A stretch of 40,870 nt of DNA. Source: Aquimonas sp002352135 (lineage in GTDB: Bacteria; Pseudomonadota; Gammaproteobacteria; Xanthomonadales; Xanthomonadaceae). A program made the translations under genes and the position numbers. The notes under the pieces were generated by a model. The model was not told the DNA's origin, ran no database searches, and saw only the letters and a program-made list of their open reading frames with translations. Location of the stretch: positions 1 to 40,870 of the forward strand of contig DAORND010000019.1 of NCBI GenBank assembly GCA_035440755.1. Direction: 5' to 3'. Shown in pieces: positions 16,136 to 23,669 of the stretch. Positions within the stretch are counted from its first letter, which is position 1, and each line of letters starts with the position of its first letter.

Positions 16136-17593
16136 TCAGTCGATCTCGCGTTGAAGTTCCCGGCCCCATGCTTCCAGCGCATCCAGCAAGCGGTGTGGCT
16201 CGCTGTCCGCGACATGTTGTCTGCGCAACTCGGTGATGCTGTCGAAGTAGCTCTGGATCGAGTACTCGGATAGACCACTGTCCGTGGTCAGGCGTTGCCT
16301 CCGGTACGCGGTCCACGCATCGCGTTGGGTGGGCGACAAATAATCAGGCGCATTGCGGGCCAGATAGCGCGGCCACAATGCGAGCAGCCGTGGATCGCGG
16401 AACTCGGGTGCCATGTTGATCAGTGTCTGCAGGCGCTGATGTCTGATCGCAAGGCACTGCTGCTTGTCGGCATCGCTGATGAAGCCATCGTAAAGCGATT
16501 GATCCGGGTCTCGCGGCGTGGTGGTGAACGCGGGTCCATCGGACACCGGACGATGGAAGACTTCACGAACTCGCGGAATCAGACCGCTCATTTGCCGAAT
16601 CTTCTGCACGTTTCCCAGTGCGACCTGTCGATCAAGGCCAAGCCGCTGCAGTTCTGAATCACTGACGTGCTTCAGTTCAACCAAGGCGGGACAGCGGTTG
16701 AGATGGACTTCCTTCAGCGCGACGCGCGATTCACCTTCCGGTAAATCCGCCAATGGGGTGTAGAGGCGATCACGAATGTCATCTGCGCTCATGTTGGCGA
16801 GCGCGCTTGGATCGGGCAGCAGGTCGAGCACGATGACGCGGTTGGGGATGTCAGGATGGATACACAGCGGTGCCACGATGGCAGCGCAGCCGTTGGCTGC
16901 GGAGAACCGACCGGAGACATGCAGGACGGGCGTGTGTTCGGCAATATTCAGCAGCGACTGGGTGCGCGCTTTGCGCCGAAATCCGAGGTAGTAGTCGAAC
17001 AGTTTCGGCTGCGCCTTGCGCATTGTGCGTGCCAGATCGATCAGCGCCTCGACATCCGACAGAGCGTCATGCGCTCGTGCGTGGGTGATGCCGTTGGCGG
17101 CGGCCAGATGCTCCAGTTTGAAGCTGGGCAAGCCTGCTTCTCGTATCGGCCAGTTCATGCCCTCAGGTCGCAAGGCGTACAGCAGGCGCGACAGGTCGAG
17201 GAGATCCCAGCGCGAGTTGCCATGCCGCCACTCGCGTTCGTAGGGATCGTGGAAATTGCGAAACAGAGTGTGGCGGATGAATTCATCGTCGAAGCGCAAA
17301 CTGTTGTAACCCACCGCGCAGGTGCCGGGTTCCGACAGCAAGCCATTCAGTTCAGCGCAGAAGTCGCGTTCGCATAGTCCCTCTGCCAAGGCCATCTGCG
17401 GCGTGATGCCGGTGATCAGGGTGGCTTCTGGCGAAGGCAACAGATCGCGCGCGGGCTGACAATAGCGCACCACCGGATCGCCGATGACGCGCAGATCGCT
17501 GTCGGTACGAATCGCGGCAAACTGCGCGATGCGTGATCGCTTGGGGTCGCGCCCGAACGTCTCCAGATCGAACCACAGAAAACTCTCTTGCAT
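16136..17593 (-). CDS. sbcB: exodeoxyribonuclease I
   Basis: A 485-residue 3'-5' single-strand DNA exonuclease used in recombination and mismatch repair. The DEDD-type exonuclease domain begins FLWFDLETFGRDPKRSRIAQFA with D9 and E11 as metal ligands. It continues with GYNSLRFDDEFIRHTLFRN and ends with HARAHDALSDVEALI (ExoIII motif H-x-A-x-x-D). The SH3-like and C-terminal helical domains of SbcB follow, with family segments such as YDGFISDADK and ARNAPDYLSPTQ. Start 17593 is fixed by the N-terminal motif. It follows the DUF456 gene with a five-base gap, so probably one operon. Confidence 0.96.
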   Translation of the reverse strand: MQESFLWFDLETFGRDPKRSRIAQFAAIRTDSDLRVIGDPVVRYCQPARDLLPSPEATLITGITPQMALAEGLCERDFCAELNGLLSEPGTCAVGYNSLRFDDEFIRHTLFRNFHDPYEREWRHGNSRWDLLDLSRLLYALRPEGMNWPIREAGLPSFKLEHLAAANGITHARAHDALSDVEALIDLARTMRKAQPKLFDYYLGFRRKARTQSLLNIAEHTPVLHVSGRFSAANGCAAIVAPLCIHPDIPNRVIVLDLLPDPSALANMSADDIRDRLYTPLADLPEGESRVALKEVHLNRCPALVELKHVSDSELQRLGLDRQVALGNVQKIRQMSGLIPRVREVFHRPVSDGPAFTTTPRDPDQSLYDGFISDADKQQCLAIRHQRLQTLINMAPEFRDPRLLALWPRYLARNAPDYLSPTQRDAWTAYRRQRLTTDSGLSEYSIQSYFDSITELRRQHVADSEPHRLLDALEAWGRELQREID

Positions 17594-17598
17594 GACGT

Positions 17599-18096
17599 TC
17601 AGACCAGCAGGGCAAACAGGAACACGCCCAGCATCATGAAGGCCAATGCGATCTTCAGCACCGTTCCCAGCAGAAAGCCCAACCACGCACCCAGCCCGAC
17701 GTGCGTGGCGCGATGCAGCGTGGCACCCGCGATCAACTCACCCAGCAAGGCGCCGATGAAGGGTCCAACCATCAGTCCAAACAAGCCAAAGAAGAGCCCG
17801 ATCAAGGTGCCCAATGCGGCGCCCGCGAGCGCCCAACCGCTTGCGCCGACACGCTTGGCACCGAGCAGCCCGGCGACAAAGTCGCCAACCATCGACAGCA
17901 CCGCCAGCAGGCCCAACAGGCCCAGTGTCCAGCCACCAATCTGCTGGAAATCGCCCATCCACGCACTCAGCAACATGCCGGAAAACATCAGGGGAATGCC
18001 GGGCAAGGCGGGCAGAATCGTGCCCGCAAAACCCACCAGAATCAGCAGGCCTGCCAGCACATGCACAGCGATGGGTTGCCAGTTGGGAAAGTCCAT
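17599..18096 (-). CDS. DUF456 family small membrane protein
   Basis: A 165-residue very hydrophobic protein with about five membrane segments rich in Gly/Leu. The family pattern is seen: an early G-T-I-L-P-A-L-P-G-I-P-L-M-F-x-G segment, then DFVAGLLGAKRVGASGWALAGAALGTLIGLFFG and GPFIGALLGEL. Function of DUF456 proteins is unknown. The start at 18096 is divergent from the ATP-grasp gene (159 bases apart), and sbcB follows on the same strand after five bases. Confidence 0.9.
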   Translation of the reverse strand: MDFPNWQPIAVHVLAGLLILVGFAGTILPALPGIPLMFSGMLLSAWMGDFQQIGGWTLGLLGLLAVLSMVGDFVAGLLGAKRVGASGWALAGAALGTLIGLFFGLFGLMVGPFIGALLGELIAGATLHRATHVGLGAWLGFLLGTVLKIALAFMMLGVFLFALLV

Positions 18097-18255
18097 CCGT
18101 GTCCTCTCGCGAGTTGTCACCGCGGGCGTGCGGCTTTGACAGGTCCGCAAGATAACCCGAATGTGACATCGTCCTATGACCGGGGCGGGCTGTTGTCCGC
18201 AAGGACACTGTGCAATAGTGCTTTGCAACATCTGTCGACACCGAGTGGGGACTCC

Positions 18256-19683
18256 GTGCGCGTACCGAACAATCCGGCGTTCTTCGATGAAATGCATACA
18301 TCGGACGGTCAGGTGAGACCGCATTACCAGGCGTTCGCGGACTGGCTGCAACGCACGCCCGAGCCACGCATCGCGCAGAAGCGTCGTGAGGCCGAGTTGG
18401 CCTTTCACCGGGTGGGGATCACGTTCACTGTGTATGGTGAGAAGTCAGGAACGGAACGTCTGATTCCGTTCGACATCATTCCACGCGTCATTCCGGCAGC
18501 CGAATGGCAGATGCTCGATGCGGGGCTGCGCCAGCGGGTCAAGGCGCTGAACCTGTTTCTGCACGACATCTACCATGATCAGCGGATCGTGAAATCCGGT
18601 GTGCTGCCGCCGGAGCTGGTGTTGGGCAACGAGCAGTTCCGGCCACAAATGCGCGGAATCAGTGTCCCCGGTGATATTTATGCGCACATCGCGGGCATTG
18701 ATGTGGTACGCGCCGGGGAGGGCGAATACTACGTCTTGGAGGACAACCTGCGAGTGCCCTCAGGCGTCTCCTACATGCTCGAAAACCGCAAGATGATGAT
18801 GCGTCTTTTCCCCGAGCTGTTCGCGCGACAGAGCATTGCGCCGGTCGAGGATTACCCGGACGCCTTGCTGGAAAATCTGCGCTCGGTGGCACCCGCTGGC
18901 ATTGAAGACCCCACCGTCGCGGTACTGACGCCCGGCGCTTACAACTCGGCCTATTTCGAGCATGCGTTTCTGGCGCAACAGATGGGCGTTGAGTTGGTTG
19001 AGGGGCAGGACTTGCTGGTTCGCGACGACACCGTTTACATGCGCACCACGCGCGGATTGCAGCGCGTCCATGTCATCTATCGTCGGATCGACGATGACTT
19101 TCTCGATCCCGAAGTTTTTCGCAGTGACTCCATGCTGGGCGTGCCCGGACTGCTTCGTGCCTATCGCGCCGGTCGCGTGACCTTGGCCAATGCCATTGGC
19201 ACTGGCGTGGCGGATGACAAGTCGATCTATCCCTACGTGCCGGACATGATCCGGTTCTATCTGGATGAGTCGCCCATTCTGAACAACGTGCCGACCTACA
19301 AGTTGCGCAACGCGGATGATCTGAAGTACACCCTCGATCACCTGCCGGAACTGGTCGTAAAGGAAACCCAGGGTGCAGGTGGCTACGGCATGTTGGTCGG
19401 CCCGGCAGCCACGCGTGAGGAAATCGAGAACTTCCGTACGCGCATCCTGGCGAACCCCGCCGGTTACATCGCGCAGCCGACCTTGGCCTTGTCCACGTGC
19501 CCCACCTTCGTGGCGAGTGGGATCGCGCCAAGGCATCTCGACTTGCGTCCGTATGTGCTTTCCGGTGAGTCGATCCGCATCGTGCCCGGTGGTTTGACTC
19601 GCGTCGCCTTGCGTGAGGGCTCGCTGGTCGTCAATTCATCGCAGGGTGGCGGCACCAAGGACACCTGGGTATTGGAGGCGTAA
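18256..19683 (+). CDS. circularly permuted ATP-grasp protein (DUF404/DUF407 type)
   Basis: A 475-residue predicted amide-bond-forming enzyme. The GTG at 18256 is chosen: GAGTGGGG precedes it and it keeps the family N-terminus F-F-D-E-M-x-x-x-D-G-Q-V-R-P-H-Y, which the ATG at 18292 would cut off. The frame is open far upstream, but that part is antisense to the DUF456 gene. Visible motifs include YVLEDNLRVPSGVSYMLENR (181-block), TPGAYNSAYFEHAFLAQQMG, VIYRRIDDDFLDPE and VVKETQGAGGYGMLVGP. Published genome surveys link such proteins to Alpha-E proteins and transglutaminases in operons for peptide tagging or synthesis; the product is unknown. The Alpha-E gene starts at the base after the stop. 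Confidence 0.92.
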   Translation: MRVPNNPAFFDEMHTSDGQVRPHYQAFADWLQRTPEPRIAQKRREAELAFHRVGITFTVYGEKSGTERLIPFDIIPRVIPAAEWQMLDAGLRQRVKALNLFLHDIYHDQRIVKSGVLPPELVLGNEQFRPQMRGISVPGDIYAHIAGIDVVRAGEGEYYVLEDNLRVPSGVSYMLENRKMMMRLFPELFARQSIAPVEDYPDALLENLRSVAPAGIEDPTVAVLTPGAYNSAYFEHAFLAQQMGVELVEGQDLLVRDDTVYMRTTRGLQRVHVIYRRIDDDFLDPEVFRSDSMLGVPGLLRAYRAGRVTLANAIGTGVADDKSIYPYVPDMIRFYLDESPILNNVPTYKLRNADDLKYTLDHLPELVVKETQGAGGYGMLVGPAATREEIENFRTRILANPAGYIAQPTLALSTCPTFVASGIAPRHLDLRPYVLSGESIRIVPGGLTRVALREGSLVVNSSQGGGTKDTWVLEA

Positions 19684-20655
19684 ATGCTCTGTCGAACTGC
19701 CAGTGATCTGTACTGGATGTCGCGTCATATCGAGCGCGTCGACAACACCGCTCGTTTGATCGACTACGCGCATCGCGTCGCCCTGTTGCCCGCCGCGCGT
19801 GAGAACAAATTGCGCAACGAAGAGGCATGGTCCCGTGTGGTTGACAATCTCGGACTCGGCGCGGAGTTTGCGCGTCGCCATGGTGCGATCAGCGAGAAGT
19901 CCGCTCTGCAGTTTCTGGTCTTCGATGAGCACAACGCGTCGTCGATCTACAGCAGTCTGCAGGCTGCACGCGAGTCCGGGCGTGCGCAGCGTGGCGCAAT
20001 TAGCAGCGAAATGTACGAGGACATCAACGCCTCGTGGTTGCGCATGCGCGACTACGACTGGGACCAGTTGGGCGCAGAGGGTCTGTCACAGTTTCTCGAC
20101 TGGCTGAAGCGTCGTGCCGCCTCGTTTCGAGGTATTTCGCTAGGCACCTTGGTGCGCGATGAGGCTTATGAATTCCTCTTGCTGGGAACCTTCATCGAGC
20201 GTGCGGACAGCACTTTGCGCATGCTGGATCTGCATTTTGGTGGTGGCGGAAGGCAACGCCTGCCGCAAGAAGCGCGCACGGCGGTCGAGTATTACCAGCT
20301 CAGCGCCATGCTGCAGGCAATCTCCGGGTTCGAGACCTACCGCAAGATCTATCGCGACACCTTGGCGCCGGAACGCGTGGCGGAATTGCTGGTGTTGCGA
20401 CAGGACATGCCGCGCTCGTTGGCGGCATGCATGGCGGCGGTGCATCGAAGCATCGAGGCGCTATCGGGCGGTCGCTCCATGGAGGTCACACGTCAGGCGG
20501 GCGCGCTGGCCAGCGAACTGCGCTACGGGCGCATGGATATGCTGCTGCATCAGGGTGCGGGGCACTTTCTCAAGAGTCTGACGGCGCGGCTGTATGCGCT
20601 GTCCGATGCGATCCACCAGCAATTCATGATGTCGGACGATGTTCTGCCGGTTTGA
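19684..20655 (+). CDS. Alpha-E domain protein (DUF403)
   Basis: A 323-residue all-helical protein. The N-terminus LCRTASDLYWMSRHIERVDNTARLIDYAHR and the later ISLGTLVRDEAYEFLLLGTFIERADSTLRMLD block, both with E-R-(V/A)-D motifs, are diagnostic of Alpha-E. It begins directly after the stop of the ATP-grasp gene, the normal pairing. The third common partner, a transglutaminase-like protease, is not downstream: after 20655 come inverted repeats and a minus-strand haem protein. The pair may act with a transglutaminase encoded elsewhere. Confidence 0.93.
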   Translation: MLCRTASDLYWMSRHIERVDNTARLIDYAHRVALLPAARENKLRNEEAWSRVVDNLGLGAEFARRHGAISEKSALQFLVFDEHNASSIYSSLQAARESGRAQRGAISSEMYEDINASWLRMRDYDWDQLGAEGLSQFLDWLKRRAASFRGISLGTLVRDEAYEFLLLGTFIERADSTLRMLDLHFGGGGRQRLPQEARTAVEYYQLSAMLQAISGFETYRKIYRDTLAPERVAELLVLRQDMPRSLAACMAAVHRSIEALSGGRSMEVTRQAGALASELRYGRMDMLLHQGAGHFLKSLTARLYALSDAIHQQFMMSDDVLPV

Positions 20656-20667
20656 CCGGCTGTTGCA

Positions 20668-20718
20668 AAGAGACCTTCTGTCTCTTCAAGGTCGCGAGTC
20701 CGGCTCCTGTCCGGACTC
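20668..20718. repeat. two adjacent inverted repeats after the Alpha-E gene
   Basis: AAGAGAC (20668-20674) pairs with GTCTCTT (20680-20686) around a five-base loop; GAGTCCGG (20696-20703) pairs with CCGGACTC (20711-20718) around a seven-base loop. Both are perfect. No clear T-tract follows the second, but two hairpins at the end of the ATP-grasp/Alpha-E operon, facing the convergent haem-protein gene, suggest termination or mRNA 3'-end protection. Confidence 0.5.
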
Positions 20719-20893
20719 CTCCCAACGAATCCATCGCCACCGTGACTGACTCGCGAGCGCGGCATCCGTGCCGCTCGTCAGCCGAGTGTTCTGCACCCGC
20801 CAGCCGGGCCGCGAATACGCCAAACGAGTTTGCGTAGGGCCATGATCGTCGCTTCATCTTTGCTGGTGGACGCACGTTGCGCAGCAATGCGGG

Positions 20894-21295
20894 TCAGCCT
20901 TCGAACTCGTCATGGCAGGACTTGCATCCTTGACGGACCTGATTCATTGCTTCGACTTGTTGCGGGCAACTGGTCCAGTCTGTGCTCAGCGCTTTTTCCA
21001 CGCGATCCCGCATCTGTTGGCTTTGCTTGCCAAACAGTTCCTTGTCAAAGCCGCGGGCAAAGAAAATCGGATCAAGATCCGCACTCAGGCTGCGCAGAGC
21101 CGTCAGCTGGCGTTGGATGTTGCTGCCATTCTGACAGCCGGGGTCGATGACCGCGCGAGCGCTATCCACTTGGTACTTCATCATCAGCATGAGGGCCTTG
21201 TGGGTCTGCGGACCGCGATTCAGAAAGTTGAGGGCGGTGACACTGATCAAGGCACCCAACATCAGTCCAACAACGATAAAGGCCAGCGCTCGCAT
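20894..21295 (-). CDS. small membrane-anchored c-type haem protein (cytochrome c'/class II-like)
   Basis: A 133-residue protein with one N-terminal hydrophobic segment (about 4-24, ALAFIVVGLMLGALISVTAL), either an uncleaved anchor or a signal. A single CxxCH haem-attachment motif, CKSCH (124-128), lies five residues from the C-terminus. A lone C-terminal CxxCH in a helical protein of this size is the layout of class II cytochromes c (c', c556). Two more cysteines, in PGCQNGS and TSCPQQ, might form a disulfide. GGAGA lies eight bases before the start at 21295. It has no redox-enzyme partner nearby, so an electron-transfer or gas-binding role cannot be chosen. Confidence 0.75.
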   Translation of the reverse strand: MRALAFIVVGLMLGALISVTALNFLNRGPQTHKALMLMMKYQVDSARAVIDPGCQNGSNIQRQLTALRSLSADLDPIFFARGFDKELFGKQSQQMRDRVEKALSTDWTSCPQQVEAMNQVRQGCKSCHDEFEG

Positions 21296-21423
21296 GCTTC
21301 GATCTCCGACAGGGTGAAGCTGCACATGATAGGGCTATCGCTGCCGTTTGCTGAAACCCCATTCGCCCCGTGCCCGCGCAGGTGACGCTTTATCATGTGG
21401 CGCGGAAACAGGAATGAAGGCAC

Positions 21424-22203
21424 ATGGAATCCTCAGCGCGATTTTCTGGAATTGATCGGCTCTACGGGCGCGGCAGCGTAGCCCGTCTGGCGCAGGCGCG
21501 AGTTGCCATTGTCGGGATCGGTGGCGTCGGCTCATGGGCGGCCGAAGGGCTGGCGCGTAGCGGGGTAGGGCATCTGAGTTTGATCGACGCCGACGACATT
21601 TGCGTCAGCAACGTCAATCGTCAGTTGCATGCCTTGGACGGGCAGTTCGGCAGGATGAAGGTGGAGGTGATGGCCGAGCGCTTGCGGCTGATCCAGCCGG
21701 GAATCGACGTGGATGCGATTGCCGAATTCTTGACGACCGGCAGCTTGGAGCGCCTGTTGCTGCGCAATTTCGACTACGTGCTGGATGCCTGCGACGCGTT
21801 TCGGGTGAAGGTCGAAATGACCGCCTTTTGCCGTCGCCGGAAGATTCCGTTGGTCGTGGTCGGTTCGGCAGGTGGTCGTTCCGATCCGACTCAGATCGAA
21901 CTGCGCGACCTCAGTCGAACCGAGCATGACGCGATGCTGGCGCTGGTTCGCAAGAAGCTACGCAGTGAATTCCATTTCCCCAAAAACCCCGACCGATACT
22001 TCGGCGTCACGGCGGTGTTCTCTCGCGAAAACGTGCGTTACCCGCAAGCGGATGGCAGCGTTTGCGGGTTGCGTCCGGCAAGTGACTCGGGTGGTCGACT
22101 CGATTGCGCCAGCGGCAGTCTCGGGGCGGCCACGCACGTGACGGCGAGTTTCGCTTTTGCGGCGGTCGGGAAGATCCTGCAGCGGTTGACGTCCTCCACG
22201 TGA
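21424..22203 (+). CDS. tcdA: tRNA threonylcarbamoyladenosine dehydratase TcdA
   Basis: A 259-residue E1-like (ThiF/MoeB superfamily) enzyme that uses ATP to cyclise t6A to ct6A at position 37 of tRNAs. The ATP loop VAIVGIGGVGSWAAEGLARSG, the LIDADDICVSNVNRQ segment and DYVLDACDAFRVKVEM are all standard. The start FSGIDRLYGRGSVARL is the usual N-terminal helix. The C-terminal ATHVTASFAFAAVGKIL is also conserved. It follows a 128-base gap from the divergent haem-protein gene. Confidence 0.96.
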   Translation: MESSARFSGIDRLYGRGSVARLAQARVAIVGIGGVGSWAAEGLARSGVGHLSLIDADDICVSNVNRQLHALDGQFGRMKVEVMAERLRLIQPGIDVDAIAEFLTTGSLERLLLRNFDYVLDACDAFRVKVEMTAFCRRRKIPLVVVGSAGGRSDPTQIELRDLSRTEHDAMLALVRKKLRSEFHFPKNPDRYFGVTAVFSRENVRYPQADGSVCGLRPASDSGGRLDCASGSLGAATHVTASFAFAAVGKILQRLTSST

Positions 22204-22555
22204 TGCCCGCCGAACGCGCTCATCATCGTCAACCAAGTCCTGTGTTCGCCAGTCTCGGTTTCGCGTACGAAACGACGCGATCATGCTGCGAGATTGGCAT
22301 CGGTCAATCGCCAATCTGTTGACCTGGCGGGATTTCACTCGACGAAGCCGCACAATGGAGTTCGCTTTTCGACTCTTGTAACCCTTTGTACAAAAAGAAA
22401 TTTGGCGTAGCAGGCCAAAAGCTAATGGTCATCGTGAAAGTATTTAACAACTGTGAATTTTCAGAGTTCAAATTGCGAACACGATTGCAAAAATAGGTCA
22501 ATTGTTCAGTTAGGCTGCAATTCACACCAGCCTTTCCAGACCGCAGGAGCTGAAC
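22204..22555. other. AT-rich gene-free leader before the decapeptide-repeat gene
   Basis: A 352-base stretch without a gene. From about 22370 to 22530 the composition turns clearly AT-rich compared with the rest of the window, with runs such as TTTGTACAAAAAG and GATTGCAAAAATAGG. I find hexamers resembling -35 and -10 elements but no pair good enough to call. AGGAG lies just before the gene at 22556. The region most likely holds the promoter and operators of that gene. Confidence 0.5.
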
Positions 22556-23539
22556 ATGACCAAGTTTCCACTCAAGACTCTCCCCGCTGCCGTGATGGCC
22601 TTTGCAGCAGCGTTTTCTTCAACGGCGGATGCCTCCGAGTGGAACCAAGGTACCCAGGTTACGGGCGGATTTGATTTCTATATCGCCAAGAATGTTTCCG
22701 GCGAGAGACTGGTCGCGCAATGGCTGACCTACGATGCCTACGGTCGTCCGCTTCGTTTGATAGGCGTGGGTCCCGTCGAGGGCAACGGAGCAACCCTGAG
22801 CTTGTTTGTCGTCAGTGACCGTTTCGAACTGGCACCGGATGAATATCTGCTCCCGCCTCCGAGCACCGACGAGTACCTGTTGCCGCCACCGACGGCGAAG
22901 GAATACCTGCTGCCGCCGCCCAGCACGGATGAGTATCTGCTGCTACCGCCGAGCACCGACGAGTACCTGTTGCCGCCACCGACCTCGAAGGAATACCTGC
23001 TGCCTCCGCCCAGCACGGATGAGTATCTGCTGCCACCTCCGAGCACCGACGAGTACCTGTTGCCGCCACCGACCTCGAAGGAATACCTGCTGCCTCCGCC
23101 GAGCACGGATGAGTACCTGCTGCCACCGCCGAGCACCGACGAATACCTGTTGCCGCCACCGACCTCGAAGGAATACCTGCTGCCGCCGCCCAGCATGGAT
23201 GAGTATCTGCTGCCACCGCCGAGCACCGACGAGTACCTGTTGCCGCCACCGACGGCGAAGGAATACCTGCTGCCGCCGCCCAGCACGGATGAGTACCTGC
23301 TGCCGCCACCGAGCACCGACGAGTACCTCTTGCCGCCGCCGACTGCGAAGGAATACTTGTTGCCGCCTTACTGGGGCGAGGTCTCGATCGAGTTTGTTTC
23401 CTGCAACCAGGCATCCGTCATCGCATTGACCGCCGATGGAAAAGGTGAGCTCAACACGGTGTTGATTTCCGCCTCGACCAAGCGCTGTGACAACCCATTG
23501 GATGCAGTGCGAGCAATCGAGAGAGGTGGTCGCTTCTGA
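22556..23539 (+). CDS. exported decapeptide-repeat protein (DEYLLPPPST units) with a split secreted domain
   Basis: A 327-residue protein with a signal peptide (cleavage near TADA-S). Residues 28-94 resemble the N-terminal domain of the protein at 31752: LVAQWLTYDAYGRPLRLIGVGPVEG here versus LVAFWFTHDLQGKPMWLVGSGPVEG there. Residues 95-274 are 18 decapeptides of the form D/K-E-Y-L-L-P-P-P-S/T-x. After them the domain resumes (YWGEVSIEFVSCNQASV, compare PWGALEFTFADCNTGSV) with a second cysteine near the end. So the array sits in a loop of the domain. The Pro-triplet every ten residues suggests an extended, rod-like structure. Function unknown; I do not recognise the repeat. AGGAG precedes the start and a strong terminator follows. 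Confidence 0.85.
   Translation: MTKFPLKTLPAAVMAFAAAFSSTADASEWNQGTQVTGGFDFYIAKNVSGERLVAQWLTYDAYGRPLRLIGVGPVEGNGATLSLFVVSDRFELAPDEYLLPPPSTDEYLLPPPTAKEYLLPPPSTDEYLLLPPSTDEYLLPPPTSKEYLLPPPSTDEYLLPPPSTDEYLLPPPTSKEYLLPPPSTDEYLLPPPSTDEYLLPPPTSKEYLLPPPSMDEYLLPPPSTDEYLLPPPTAKEYLLPPPSTDEYLLPPPSTDEYLLPPPTAKEYLLPPYWGEVSIEFVSCNQASVIALTADGKGELNTVLISASTKRCDNPLDAVRAIERGGRF
22838..23377 (+). repeat. 18 x 30-base coding repeat arranged as 6 x 90-base higher-order units
   Basis: Each 30-base unit encodes one decapeptide. Three successive unit types (DEYLLPPPST, DEYLLPPPTA or TS, KEYLLPPPST) make a 90-base higher-order unit repeated six times. The last copy degenerates to KEYLLPPYWG as the flanking domain resumes. 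Units differ mainly at third codon positions, while protein changes are few (one PPP to LPP, one ST to SM, alternation TA/TS). Confidence 0.95.
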
Positions 23540-23569
23540 TCGGAATTCCGGCAAAAGGCAGTCGTCTTG

Positions 23570-23600
23570 GAACGCCCGGCACTCGCCGGGCGTTCTTTTT
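23570..23600 (+). terminator. intrinsic terminator after the decapeptide-repeat gene
   Basis: GAACGCCCGG (23570-23579) and CCGGGCGTTC (23586-23595) form a perfect ten-pair stem with loop CACTCG, followed directly by TTTTT. It lies about 30 bases after the stop at 23539. Confidence 0.95.
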
Positions 23601-23669
23601 CCACTTCCTTGGTGGAAAACCCTCAGCACCTGCTTGACGCATGCCATGGCTTTGGCGCACAAGGTAGCC

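Noticed and set aside
17701..18255. N-terminal extension of the ATP-grasp frame by about 185 codons
   Set aside because: It overlaps the DUF456 gene in antisense, is Gln/His-rich and unlike the family; the GTG at 18256 restores the family N-terminus.
20624..20887. Minus-strand small gene after the haem protein
   Set aside because: It overlaps the end of the Alpha-E gene, covers the inverted repeats, and shows no domain or ribosome site.
22738..23316. Minus-strand Gly/Ser/Tyr-rich frame over the repeat
   Set aside because: All frames stay open in a stop-free 30-base repeat; this one lacks export signals and continues only as far as the repeat.
22838..23377. CRISPR array
   Set aside because: Units are 30 bases with no spacers between them, in frame, and translate to a perfect decapeptide repeat inside a gene with signal peptide.
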